DNA from: Sphingomonas sp.
GTDB lineage: Bacteria; Pseudomonadota; Alphaproteobacteria; Sphingomonadales; Sphingomonadaceae
NCBI RefSeq assembly: GCF_024508665.1
Contig: NZ_JANINP010000001.1
Coordinates: 434,001 to 498,000 of the forward strand
Length of the DNA: 64,000 nt
Reading direction: 5' to 3'
The position numbers were made by a program, and so were the translations under genes. The number at the start of each line of letters is the position of its first letter. Within the stretch, counting starts at the first letter, position 1. Below the pieces are notes generated by a model. The model made no database searches, had not been told where the DNA came from, and saw only the letters and a program-made list of their open reading frames with translations. Positions 41,934 through 50,472 of the stretch are shown in pieces.

Positions 41934-42060
41934 AAAAATCGGGGCGGTCCAGGGGAGAACCGCCCCGCAGTTCGGGAAGAGCCGGCACATGGGGATGGGC
42001 CGGCGCTCGCGGCACGCAAGGGGCCTACCGCGAGCGGCGCTCTGGGCGCGATTTGTCGCA
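41934..42060 (-). ncRNA. tandem small RNA copy 1
   Basis: Read on the reverse strand, this shows three hairpins and a terminator: stem 42005-42012/42028-42035 (8 bp, loop with CCCCUUGC), stem 41981-41986/41999-42004 (6 bp, loop CCAUCCCCAUGU) and the intrinsic terminator stem 41941-41948/41959-41966 (8 bp, loop with CUCCCC) followed by an A-run at 41934-41938, i.e. UUUUU. No coding frame. C-rich loops could pair with Shine-Dalgarno sequences of mRNAs, as in alphaproteobacterial suhB/alpha-r14/CcsR-type sRNAs; that function is inference. Confidence 0.72.
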
Positions 42061-42146
42061 CGGACGTGTCATGGCTGTATCAAAATGTCGCAGCGTGAAA
42101 AAAAGCGTGTGGTTACCGGCGAGTTCGGTGCGCAACCGCGCCGGGC

Positions 42147-42287
42147 AAAAAAAGGGGGCGGTCCGCAGGTGGAACCGCCCCGTAGTTCAGGGAGGACCGG
42201 CCGACAGGGGAGACGGCCGGAACATGCCGCGGCAAGCAAGGGGAAGAACTCTCCGCGGCAAGGCTTAGGTAGGCGCTCTTTGTCGCA
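42147..42287 (-). ncRNA. tandem small RNA copy 2
   Basis: Diverged duplicate of the 41934-42060 element with the same architecture: stem 42225-42232/42253-42260 (8 bp, loop with UCCCCUUGCUUG), stem 42197-42203/42214-42220 (7 bp, loop UCUCCCCUGU) and terminator stem 42155-42162/42174-42181 (8 bp) followed by seven A on the forward strand (42147-42153), a U7 tail. The stems differ in sequence from copy 1 but remain paired, i.e. compensatory change, while CCCCUUGC and UCCCCU loop cores are kept. This supports selection on RNA structure. Confidence 0.75.
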
Positions 42288-42319
42288 GTACAATGTCGCA
42301 ATTGTTGCAAATTGTCGCA
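42288..42319 (-). promoter_or_regulatory. promoter region of sRNA copy 2, shared TGCGACA elements
   Basis: TGCGACA (reverse strand) occurs at 42313-42319 and 42281-42287, 32 bases apart, and equally at 42086-42092 and 42054-42060 before and at the start of copy 1, also 32 apart. A third copy is at 42294-42300. The upstream element is placed like a -35 box and the downstream one at the RNA 5' end. The divergent MFS start is at 42339. Confidence 0.5.
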
Positions 42320-42338
42320 GGCTGCGTGCAGTGGGCAC

Positions 42339-43586
42339 ATGCACCCGATAATCGCCAATCGCCGCATCCTGCTCGCTGCCCTGGTCGGCACGTCGGTCGA
42401 ATTTTACGACTTCTATATCTACGCGACCGCTGCCGCGTTGGTGCTGGGGCCGCTGTTTTTCCCGTCGACCTCCGACACCGCGCAATTGCTCTCGGCCTAT
42501 GCCAGTTTCGGGCTGGCGTTCGTGGCGCGTCCGGTCGGAGCGGCGGTGTTCGGCCATTTCGGCGACCGGATCGGGCGGAAGTCGACCCTGGTCGCCAGTT
42601 TGATGCTGATGGGTGCGTCGACATTGCTGATCGCGTTCCTGCCGACCTATCAGCAGATCGGCTGGTGGGCGCCGTTATTGCTCTGCGTGCTCCGGTTCGG
42701 TCAGGGGTTCGGTCTGGGCGGCGAGTGGGGCGGGGCGGCCCTGCTCGCGGTCGAGAATGCGCCGGAGGGATGGCGCGGCCGGTTCGGCACCGCACCGCAA
42801 ATGGGCGCGCCGATCGGGTTCATCGCGGCGAACGGGCTGTTCCTGATCCTTGGCGTGACGTTGACGCCCGATCAGTTCCGCGACTGGGGATGGCGGTTGC
42901 CGTTCCTGGCCAGCGCGATCCTGGTCGGGCTAGGGCTTTGGGTGCGGCTCAAGGTGAGCGAAACGCCGGCGTTCAAGCGCGTCCTGGAGGAAGGGCCGCC
43001 GCCAAGCGTTCCCTTGGGCGAAATGGCGCGCGAGCATCCCGGCGCGGTCGCGCGCGGGACGCTGGCGGTGGTGGCGTGTTTCGCGATCTTCTACATCGCG
43101 ACCGCGTTCGCGCTGGGTTACGGCACCACCAAGCTTGGGCACCCCAAACAGGCGTTTCTCGGCGTGCAGCTCGTCGCCATCCTGTTCATGGCCGCCGGTA
43201 TCGCGATCGCCGGCTGGTGGAGCGACCGGTCGACTCCGCGCACGGTGCTGATGTGGGGATGTGCCGGGACGGTCGTCGCCGGGATATTGCTCGCGCCGCT
43301 GATGGCCGGGCCGCTGGCGCTGGCTGGCTTATTTCTCGCCTTCGCATTGTTCGTAATGGGGTTCGTTTACGGGCCTGTCGGCGCATGGCTGCCCGATCAA
43401 TTTCCGGCGCGCGTGCGCTATACGGGCTCGTCGATCGCCTTCAATGTCGGCGGCGTGATCGGCGGCGCGCTGACCCCGTTCGCGGCGCAGGCATTGTCGG
43501 CGCGCGGGTTGGGATGGGTCGGTCTCTATCTCGCCGCGGCGGGCGTGCTGAGCTGGATCGGCCTCGCGGCATCGCGCCGCCGTTGA
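42339..43586 (+). CDS. MFS transporter, metabolite:H+ symporter (MHS) type
   Basis: 415 residues with 12 predicted membrane helices. The motif GHFGDRIGRKSTLVASLMLMG (loop 2-3) and GFGLGGEWGGAALLAVENAPEGWRGRFG are signatures of MHS symporters for carboxylates or betaine-like solutes. Start ATG at 42339 (MHPIIANRR) with gtggg upstream; the longer frame starting at 42312 would run into the sRNA promoter. Substrate unknown. Divergent from the sRNA pair, so the region 42288-42338 probably holds both promoters. Confidence 0.85.
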   Translation: MHPIIANRRILLAALVGTSVEFYDFYIYATAAALVLGPLFFPSTSDTAQLLSAYASFGLAFVARPVGAAVFGHFGDRIGRKSTLVASLMLMGASTLLIAFLPTYQQIGWWAPLLLCVLRFGQGFGLGGEWGGAALLAVENAPEGWRGRFGTAPQMGAPIGFIAANGLFLILGVTLTPDQFRDWGWRLPFLASAILVGLGLWVRLKVSETPAFKRVLEEGPPPSVPLGEMAREHPGAVARGTLAVVACFAIFYIATAFALGYGTTKLGHPKQAFLGVQLVAILFMAAGIAIAGWWSDRSTPRTVLMWGCAGTVVAGILLAPLMAGPLALAGLFLAFALFVMGFVYGPVGAWLPDQFPARVRYTGSSIAFNVGGVIGGALTPFAAQALSARGLGWVGLYLAAAGVLSWIGLAASRRR

Positions 43587-43672
43587 TTACAGAAGAACAG
43601 GTCGATCGGGGAACGGTTTAGCCCGCGCGACTATCAGGAAACCGGCAATACGTGCCCCACGGCGGGACGGCG

Positions 43673-43690
43673 TTGTAACAAGCTTGTCAC
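43673..43690 (+). promoter_or_regulatory. possible PHO box of the phosphate permease gene
   Basis: TTGTAAC (43673-43679), AAGC, TTGTCAC (43684-43690) form a 7-4-7 direct repeat like the PhoB binding site (CTGTCAT-N4-CTGTCAT), 23 bases before the ATG. The match is weak for the first half, and its closeness to the start would fit a leaderless or repressed arrangement. Tentative. Confidence 0.35.
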
Positions 43691-43713
43691 ACGATCCGTG
43701 CAGGGGCGGCGAC

Positions 43714-45369
43714 ATGGCTACCGATCTGACGGCCGATTCCGGCACCGTGCCTCTCGCGGCCGAGCCCGGCGCAACTCATGGCGGCAGGCGGCTCGATCAG
43801 CCCAACCACCCGATCGCGAAATTCGTGTTCGTCGCGCTGATCGTCGGCGCTCTCGGCTATGCCGGCTATTCGATCCTGGCCGACACCAGCCATGTCGGCG
43901 AACAGATGGCGACGCATGTTTTCGCCTTCCTGATCGTCGCCTTGGTGATCGCCCTGGGATTCGAGTTCGTGAACGGCTTTCACGACACCGCAAACGCGGT
44001 CGCCACGGTCATCTACACCAATTCCATGCCCGCGCCGCTCGCCGTGATGTGGTCGGGGACGTTCAATTTCCTCGGCGTGCTGCTGTCCTCGGGCGCGGTC
44101 GCCTATACGATCGTTACGCTGCTGCCGGTCGACCTGATCCTGCACGTCGGGTCGAGCGCCGGCTATGCGATGATCTTCGCGCTCCTGCTGGCGGCGGTAC
44201 TGTGGAACCTGGCGACCTGGTATGTCGGCCTGCCCAATTCGTCGAGCCATACGCTGATCGGATCGGTACTGGGCGTCGGTCTCGCCAACCAGCTCATCTC
44301 GTCGGGTTCCAAGGGCGGGACTGCCGGTGTCGACTGGAGCCAGGCCTATGGCGTGCTTTCGGGTCTGTTCTGGAGCCCGCTGATCGGCTTCGTCTGCGCC
44401 TTCGCGCTTCTCTATGCGATGAAGGCTGTGATCCGTACGCCCGGACTCTATCGCGAGCCGGTCGGCGATACGCCGCCCCCGGGACCGATCCGGGCGTTGC
44501 TGATCTTCACCTGTACCTTGGTCAGCTTCTTCCACGGATCGAATGACGGGCAAAAGGGAATGGGCCTGATCATGCTCATCCTGATCGGCTGCGCGCCGAC
44601 CGCCTATGCGCTCAACCGCACGATGCCAGCCAGCGCGACGGCGGCGTTCATCGAGACCGCCAAAACCGGCGTGGCGCCGTTCGCGATGCGTGCCGGCACC
44701 ATCGATCCGAACACCGATCATGCGCGCACCACGCTCGTCGCCGCGCTTCAGCAGCGCAAGGCTGACGATGCGCGCGTCTATGGCGCCATTACCACCTTGT
44801 CGGCCGATATCAGCCAGCGGATCCAGGCGTACGGCGCCATCTCCAATATTCCCGCGGCGGCAACCGGCAACCTGCGCAATGACATGTATCTGGTCCTCGA
44901 TACGTCAAAGCTGATCACCAAGGCGAAGGATGCGAGCACGCGGTTCCGGCCGGCGGAACTCAAGGCGATCGATGGCTATCAGAAGAATTTGGAGCAGGGC
45001 ACGCGCTATATCCCGATCTGGGTAAAACTAGCGGTGGCGATCGCGCTCGGCCTCGGCACGATGGTGGGCTGGCGCCGGATCGTGAAGACCGTGGGCGAAC
45101 GGATCGGCAAGACGCACCTAACCTACGGCATGGGCGCCACCGCCGAATTGGTCGCCGGCCTGACGATCGCTTTCGCCGACAAAATGGCGGTGCCGGTCTC
45201 TACCACGCATATCCTGACGTCGGGCGTCGCGGGAGCCAGCCTCGCCAATCGCGCCGGGCTACAATTCCGCACCATAAGGAACATGGTGCTCGCCTGGGTG
45301 TTGACGCTTCCGGCGGCGATGATCCTGTCGGGCGGGCTGTATTGGATCCTGTTGCAGTTCGTCAGTTGA
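43714..45369 (+). CDS. inorganic phosphate transporter, PiT family
   Basis: 551 residues. Two homologous repeats with the PiT signature: ALGFEFVNGFHDTANAVATVIYTNSM near the N-terminus and GMGATAELVAGLTIAFADKMAVPVSTTHILTSGVAG near the C-terminus, where the second copy usually has NGAND-like residues. A long central soluble loop (about residues 300-435, with repeated T/A/R-rich helices) is typical for bacterial PiT. It takes up phosphate as metal complexes with protons. ATG at 43714 with ggggcgg upstream; 43684 TTG is an alternative. Followed by an intrinsic terminator. Confidence 0.93.
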   Translation: MATDLTADSGTVPLAAEPGATHGGRRLDQPNHPIAKFVFVALIVGALGYAGYSILADTSHVGEQMATHVFAFLIVALVIALGFEFVNGFHDTANAVATVIYTNSMPAPLAVMWSGTFNFLGVLLSSGAVAYTIVTLLPVDLILHVGSSAGYAMIFALLLAAVLWNLATWYVGLPNSSSHTLIGSVLGVGLANQLISSGSKGGTAGVDWSQAYGVLSGLFWSPLIGFVCAFALLYAMKAVIRTPGLYREPVGDTPPPGPIRALLIFTCTLVSFFHGSNDGQKGMGLIMLILIGCAPTAYALNRTMPASATAAFIETAKTGVAPFAMRAGTIDPNTDHARTTLVAALQQRKADDARVYGAITTLSADISQRIQAYGAISNIPAAATGNLRNDMYLVLDTSKLITKAKDASTRFRPAELKAIDGYQKNLEQGTRYIPIWVKLAVAIALGLGTMVGWRRIVKTVGERIGKTHLTYGMGATAELVAGLTIAFADKMAVPVSTTHILTSGVAGASLANRAGLQFRTIRNMVLAWVLTLPAAMILSGGLYWILLQFVS

Positions 45370-45390
45370 CGATCGCCTGATCGCGGGGAG

Positions 45391-45421
45391 GGGAGAGCGA
45401 ATTTTTGCTCTCCCTTGCATT
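45391..45421 (+). terminator. intrinsic terminator of the PiT gene
   Basis: GGGAGAGC (45391-45398), loop gaattttt, GCTCTCCC (45407-45414), then ttgcatt. It lies 21 bases after the stop and 49 before the TetR start, separating the permease from the efflux operon. Confidence 0.7.
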
Positions 45422-45433
45422 TAAGGGTTGCTT

Positions 45434-45449
45434 GTTCGTTCGAACGAAC
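45434..45449. promoter_or_regulatory. palindromic operator of the efflux operon
   Basis: GTTCGTTC/GAACGAAC is a perfect 16-base palindrome, 13 bases before the ATG of the TetR gene. It is the size and position of a TetR-family operator, so the regulator probably represses its own operon (tetR-emrA-emrB-outer membrane factor). Confidence 0.7.
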
Positions 45450-45462
45450 TAATGGGCGGCCG

Positions 45463-46095
45463 ATGGTGCAGCAGCGACTTCTCGATATCGCGGTCGACGC
45501 TTTCGGAAAGCATGGGCTGGAAGGCGCCAGCACCCGCGAGATCGCGGCCGCGGCAGGGACTGCGATGTCCTCGATCACCTATCATTATGGCGGCAAGGAG
45601 GGACTCTATCTTGCCGCCGCCGATCACATCTCAAGCAAAATGGCTGAGGGCATGTCTCCGGCTCTTCTGGTCGAAGTTGCGGATGGCGATGCGGTCGGCG
45701 CGCGTCAGGCCGTGCACGGTATGCTGGACGCCCTGTTCGACAAGATGATGGCACAGCAGACCGAAAGCTGGAGTTTGTTCATCGTTCGCGAACAGATGCG
45801 GCCGACGGCCGCGTTCGCGCGGCTATTCGACGGGCCGATGGGACGGATGATGCGAAAATTGATCCGCTTCATCTGCCTCGCCACCGGGATAGAGGAAGAC
45901 GAGGACGCGCGCATCACCGGCCTGATGCTGTTCGGGCAAGTCCTGGTGTTGCGGTCGGCCCGCGCCTCGGCACTTCGGCTGTTCGAAATCGACACGATCG
46001 ACGACACGCTGGCGCAGCGCATCCGCGCCCGCATCCACGCCAATACCAATGCCATTCTCGATGCCCTGACGGCGGAAGCAAAGGAAACGCGATGA
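45463..46095 (+). CDS. TetR family regulator (CecR/CerR-like C-terminal domain)
   Basis: 210 residues. The HTH is in residues 21-44 (GASTREIAAAAGTAMSSITYHYGGKEGLYLAA). The C-terminal helical domain (FDKMMAQQTESWSLFIVREQMRPTAAFARLFDGPMGRMM) has the DUF1956/CerR-type features. ATG at 45463 lies after the 16-base palindrome; the longer frame to 45415 would place the operator within the gene. Ends in an ATGA overlap with emrA. It is expected to be relieved by the substrate of the pump. Confidence 0.9.
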   Translation: MVQQRLLDIAVDAFGKHGLEGASTREIAAAAGTAMSSITYHYGGKEGLYLAAADHISSKMAEGMSPALLVEVADGDAVGARQAVHGMLDALFDKMMAQQTESWSLFIVREQMRPTAAFARLFDGPMGRMMRKLIRFICLATGIEEDEDARITGLMLFGQVLVLRSARASALRLFEIDTIDDTLAQRIRARIHANTNAILDALTAEAKETR

Positions 46096-47219
46096 GCGAC
46101 GATACCCAGCCACAGGCGACCCCCGACCAGCCCGAAGCCGGCAGCGAGACCGAGCAAGAGGCCAAGGCCAAGGACAGTACGCCGATCTACCGCCGGCCGT
46201 TCTTCTGGGTGTTGATCCTGGTGGCGGGCGTCGCCGTGGTCGGCGGTACGCTCTATTACCTGCATGCACGCCAATTCGAATCGACTGACGACGCGTTCGT
46301 CGACGCGCATATCGTCCGGATCGCGCCAGAAGTGGCGGGAACGCTGATCGACGTCGCCGACCTCGACAACCGCCACGTCAATGCCGGCCAGTTGCTTGCG
46401 GTGATCAAGCCGACCGGCCCCGAAGCGCAGCTCGCCGAGGCGCGCGCCGGGGTGGATCAGGCGCAAGCGCAGCTGCAACAGGCCGAGGCTCAAGTCAGCA
46501 GTGCGATCGCCACGCGCAATCAGTCCGCGGCGGAGGCGCAAGCGCCGATGGCGGCCGCGGTCAAGGCGGCGCAGGATCTCGCCCGCTATCAGAACCTGGC
46601 GAAGATCGACCGCTCGGCGGTGGCTTCGACCCAGCTTGACCAGGCGCGCGCCAACGCCGTCTCAACGCGGGCGCAGGCCGACGCCGCGCGGCGCCAGGTC
46701 GCCAGCGCCGACGCCCAGATTGCCGTCGCCCGCAAGGCGGTCGATGCCGCTGGTGCCGTGATCGCCGCCAAGCGTGCCCAGGTCGCCCAGGCCAATGTCA
46801 CCCTCGGCAATCTCCGCCTCGTCGCTCCTGTCTCGGGTCAGGTAGTCAACCGCCAGGTCAACAAGGGATCGTACGTCGCGCCCGGCAGCCAATTGCTCGC
46901 GATCGTGCCCGACGCGATGTGGGTCACCGCCAATTTCAAAGAAACCCAGCTCAAGAACATGCGCATCGGGCAGCCGGTGTCGATCAAGGTCGATGCCTAT
47001 CCCAATGTCGAATTCAAGGGCCGGGTCGATTCGATCCAGCGCGGCGCCGGCCAGGCCTTCGCCATACTGCCGCCGCAGAACGCGACCGGCAATTACGTGA
47101 AAGTGGTCCAGCGCGTGCCGGTGCGGATCAATTTCCTCGTCGGCAACGGCAATCCCGATCCGCGCAATTATCCGATTGGGCCCGGCATGTCGGTAATTCC
47201 GACGGTCAAGGTCCGCTGA
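46092..47219 (+). CDS. emrA: EmrA/HlyD-type membrane fusion protein
   Basis: 375 residues: cytosolic acidic N-terminus, one membrane helix (about 37-57), a biotinyl-lipoyl-like half (FESTDDAFVDAHIVRIAPEVAGTL), a long coiled-coil hairpin of A/Q repeats (LAEARAGVDQAQAQLQQAEAQVSS), and the second barrel (TLGNLRLVAPVSGQVVNRQVNKGS). Links EmrB-type transporter with an outer-membrane factor. ATG in the TGA of tetR (46092-46095). Confidence 0.9.
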   Translation: MSDDTQPQATPDQPEAGSETEQEAKAKDSTPIYRRPFFWVLILVAGVAVVGGTLYYLHARQFESTDDAFVDAHIVRIAPEVAGTLIDVADLDNRHVNAGQLLAVIKPTGPEAQLAEARAGVDQAQAQLQQAEAQVSSAIATRNQSAAEAQAPMAAAVKAAQDLARYQNLAKIDRSAVASTQLDQARANAVSTRAQADAARRQVASADAQIAVARKAVDAAGAVIAAKRAQVAQANVTLGNLRLVAPVSGQVVNRQVNKGSYVAPGSQLLAIVPDAMWVTANFKETQLKNMRIGQPVSIKVDAYPNVEFKGRVDSIQRGAGQAFAILPPQNATGNYVKVVQRVPVRINFLVGNGNPDPRNYPIGPGMSVIPTVKVR

Positions 47220-47220
47220 C

Positions 47221-48843
47221 GTGGCGAGCGCCGCGGCAGAAGCCGGCGCGGGATCGCCCGCGAAGCAAAGCGGCTGGGACAGCAGTCGCTCGGCGGCGGG
47301 GAAGTACAATCCCTGGCTGATCGTCGCGATCATCTCGCTTCCGACCTTCATGGAGGTGCTCGACACCTCGATCGCCAATGTCAGCCTCGACCATATCGCC
47401 GGCGGCCTGTCGATCACCACCGACCAGGCGACCTGGGTGCTGACGAGCTATCTGGTTGCTAATGCTATCGTCATCCCAATCTCGGGCTGGCTGTCCGATG
47501 CGATCGGGCGCAAGCGCTATTTCCTGATCTCGATTGCTTTGTTCACGATCTCGTCGCTGATCTGCGGCCTGTCGCCCAACCTATCGACGCTTGTCATCGC
47601 GCGGGTGCTGCAGGGTATAGGCGGGGGCGGGCTCGCACCGGTCGAGCAGTCGATGCTGATCGACAGCTTTCCGCCGGAAAAACGCGGCATGGCGATCGCC
47701 GCCTTCGCGATCGTCGTCGTCGTCGGGCCGGTATTGGGCCCGACATTGGGCGGCTGGATCACCGAGACGTCGAGTTGGCATTGGGTGTTCCTGATCAACG
47801 TGCCGGTCGGCATCGCGGCCTGGTTCCTCACCGAGATATTCGTCGACGAGCCCGAGCAGGTGAAGGCCGATCGCCAGCGCAAACTCGCCGGCGGACTGCG
47901 CATCGATTATGTCGGCGTCATCCTCGTCGCCTTGTCGCTCGGCTTGTTCGAGTTGACGCTCGATCGCGGTGAGCGCGAGGACTGGTTCGCCAGCGGCTTC
48001 ATCGTGTTTACCGCGGTTACGTCGTTCCTCGGGTTCGTTGGCCTGATCTTCTGGGAGCTCAGACAGAAGGATCCGGTGGTCGATCTCCGCTTACTCGCCA
48101 ATCGCAACTTCGCGATCACTTTGTTGGTCATGGGGATTACCGGTCTGATCCTGTTCGGCACGACCCAGCTGATCCCGCAGATGTTGCAGCAGGTGATGGG
48201 TTACAGCTCGTTCGATGCCGGACTGGCGCTGACGCTGGGCGGCATCGCGACATTGGTCGCCGTACCCTTCGCCGGCCGGTTGGTCGGCAAGGTCGACGCC
48301 CGAATCCTCCTTGGCGGGGCGTTATTCGTTCAGGCGGCCGCCTTGTGGAACATGTCGCATTTCAGTCCCGACATCAGCTTCGCCGATGCCGCTTTGGGGC
48401 GGCTCTACCAGGCGATGGCACTGCCGTTCCTGTTCGTGCCGATCAATGCAGTCGCGTATCAGGGGCTGCCCCGCGACAAGACCGCGCAAGCCTCAAGCCT
48501 GCTCAACGTCGCGCGCAACCTGGGCGGGTCGATCGGCATCTCTGCCGCACAATCGATGCTCGCCGGGGGCATGCAACGTCACCAGGCCGAGCTGGTCCAG
48601 AAACTCAATCCGCTCGATCCCAATTATACCGACTGGCTGGCCAAGGCGAAGGGCGCGTTCGCCGGTTTGGGTGATCCGACCGTGCTGCCCCAGGCGGTTC
48701 TCTATCAACAAGTACAGCGACAGGCGGCGATGCTCGGTTTCCTCGACGTCTTCCGGTCGCTGATGGTGCTGATCCTGATCTTGCTGCCGGTGGTCATCTT
48801 CATGAACTCGGGCAAGGGCGCGAGCGGCGGAATGGGACATTGA
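47221..48843 (+). CDS. emrB: DHA2/EmrB-type multidrug exporter
   Basis: 540 residues, 14 membrane segments. Motif A-like GWLSDAIGRKRYFLIS, motif C GPVLGPTLGGWITE, and LDTSIANVSLDHIAGGLSITTDQATWVLTSYLVAN at the first helix define the DHA2 family. It is the inner-membrane pump of a tripartite system with emrA upstream and the outer-membrane factor downstream. GTG start one base after the emrA stop. Substrates (drugs, bile-like acids, hydrophobics) cannot be read. Confidence 0.92.
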   Translation: MASAAAEAGAGSPAKQSGWDSSRSAAGKYNPWLIVAIISLPTFMEVLDTSIANVSLDHIAGGLSITTDQATWVLTSYLVANAIVIPISGWLSDAIGRKRYFLISIALFTISSLICGLSPNLSTLVIARVLQGIGGGGLAPVEQSMLIDSFPPEKRGMAIAAFAIVVVVGPVLGPTLGGWITETSSWHWVFLINVPVGIAAWFLTEIFVDEPEQVKADRQRKLAGGLRIDYVGVILVALSLGLFELTLDRGEREDWFASGFIVFTAVTSFLGFVGLIFWELRQKDPVVDLRLLANRNFAITLLVMGITGLILFGTTQLIPQMLQQVMGYSSFDAGLALTLGGIATLVAVPFAGRLVGKVDARILLGGALFVQAAALWNMSHFSPDISFADAALGRLYQAMALPFLFVPINAVAYQGLPRDKTAQASSLLNVARNLGGSIGISAAQSMLAGGMQRHQAELVQKLNPLDPNYTDWLAKAKGAFAGLGDPTVLPQAVLYQQVQRQAAMLGFLDVFRSLMVLILILLPVVIFMNSGKGASGGMGH

Positions 48844-50318
48844 TGATGCGGAAAAGAAACATCCTGCTCGTGTCTGCGCTGGCGCTTGCCGCCTGCACGG
48901 TCGGCCCGAATTATTCCAAGCCCTATCTGGCGGTCCCCGCGACCTATGCCGGCCCGCAAGGCGCGCCGCCGCCCGGCCAGGCGATCGATCCGGCGCGCTG
49001 GTGGGAGGCGTTTGCCGATCCCAAGCTGACCGACCTGATTAACCGCGCGCTCAAGGACAATCCCGACATGGCGACGGCGGCGAGCCGGGTGCGCCAGGCG
49101 CGGCTGGGCGAGATTCAAGCGCGGGCGCAATACAAGCCGGTGGTCAACGCCGATGCCAACGCGACCGACGTCAAATTCAGCAAGAATGCCGGCTTTGCGA
49201 CCCTCGCGCGGGCCTTTTCCGGTGGCGGCAACAGCGGGCCGCCTTCGGGTGTCGCCTTGCCCGGCGACAGCATCAAGACTTTCGCGGTCGGCTTCGACGC
49301 GAGCTGGGAACTCGACATCTTCGGTGGTGGCCGGCGCGGCGTAGAGGCGGCGCTGGCGCGGACCGAGGCGGCCGAGTGGAACCAGCGCGACGCCGCCGTG
49401 ACGCTCGCAGCCGAAGTCGCCGACGCCTATTTCGCGCTTCGCCTCGATCAGGAACAGATCGCGGTGCTCGACAGCGAAATCGACAGGCAAGGCCGGGCGC
49501 TGCAGATCGCGTCGAACATCTCGAAGGTCGGGCTGACGCCGTCGATCGACGTCACCCGGCAGAACGGCAACATCACTGCGACTCGCGCGCGACTGGAACC
49601 GCTCAAGGCCGACCTCGACGTACGCAAGCACGCGCTCGGCGTCCTGATCGGACAACCGCCGGAAGCCTTGATGGCGGAATTATCCGGGCCTTTGCCCGCG
49701 TTAGTGCCTACGCCGGAAATTCCGGCCGGATTGCCCAGCGACCTGTTGCGCCGCCGTCCCGACATTCGTGCCGCGGAACGCAATCTGGCCGCCTCGACCG
49801 CCGATATCGGAGTCGCAGTGGCCGATCTCTATCCTAAGTTCAGCCTGACAGGCATGGCGCAGTTGATCTCGACTTCGCTCGGCAGTCTCTTCGCCGGTGA
49901 TAGCCTGCAGCTAACCGGCACCGGACAGGCGACATTTCCCCTGCTGGATTGGGGAAAGCGCAAGGCGACGGTTAAAATCCGCAAGGAGCAGCGTGAGCAA
50001 GCGTATCAAGATTATCGCATGACCGTGCTCCAGGCGTTACGCGACGTCGAGGACCCGTTGAGCAAGATCGACGCCGAACGCCGTCGTAACGCGCTGTTAC
50101 GCCAAGCGCTGGCGGATGCCGACCGAACTGCCGCCGCGGATCAGGCGCGATACCAGGCGGGCCTGGTTGCGCAGGATACCGTCATCAATACGCAGGTGGA
50201 CGTCCTGCGCGCGAAGGAAAACCTGGCGAATAGCGACGCGCAGCTCCGGCAGCTATCGGTGGTGTTGTTCAAGGCGATGGGCGGCGGATGGTCTGAAGGG
50301 ACGCCGGGCACCCCCTGA
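48843..50318 (+). CDS. NodT-type outer membrane efflux lipoprotein
   Basis: 491 residues. Lipobox LAAC with lipidation Cys near residue 18 (MMRKRNILLVSALALAACTVGPNY), then two OEP/TolC repeats: RWWEAFADPKLTDLINRALKDNPD and the mirrored segment ADLYPKFSLTGMAQLISTSLG with the coiled coils between. Third component of the Emr pump. Start at ATG 48843 uses the A of the emrB stop (TGATG); ATG 48846 is also possible. Last gene of the operon; no terminator is obvious before 50473. Confidence 0.93.
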   Translation: MMRKRNILLVSALALAACTVGPNYSKPYLAVPATYAGPQGAPPPGQAIDPARWWEAFADPKLTDLINRALKDNPDMATAASRVRQARLGEIQARAQYKPVVNADANATDVKFSKNAGFATLARAFSGGGNSGPPSGVALPGDSIKTFAVGFDASWELDIFGGGRRGVEAALARTEAAEWNQRDAAVTLAAEVADAYFALRLDQEQIAVLDSEIDRQGRALQIASNISKVGLTPSIDVTRQNGNITATRARLEPLKADLDVRKHALGVLIGQPPEALMAELSGPLPALVPTPEIPAGLPSDLLRRRPDIRAAERNLAASTADIGVAVADLYPKFSLTGMAQLISTSLGSLFAGDSLQLTGTGQATFPLLDWGKRKATVKIRKEQREQAYQDYRMTVLQALRDVEDPLSKIDAERRRNALLRQALADADRTAAADQARYQAGLVAQDTVINTQVDVLRAKENLANSDAQLRQLSVVLFKAMGGGWSEGTPGTP

Positions 50319-50472
50319 CGGGCGCGTTTGCCACGGCCGCACGGGCTGGCGCGTCGCTGCGCGGTATGATGGTTAGCGACCGATTCGTAAAATTTAAGAA
50401 AAGGTTAATTCGGCAAGGTTTGGGCTGTAATTACGGCCCGGCAACGCATCGAATTAACCAGATACAGAGCGA

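Noticed and set aside
41940..42260. REP/BIME palindromes only
   Set aside because: Order of three hairpins, terminators with U-runs on one strand and equal promoter-like spacing in both copies fit RNA genes better than simple repeats.
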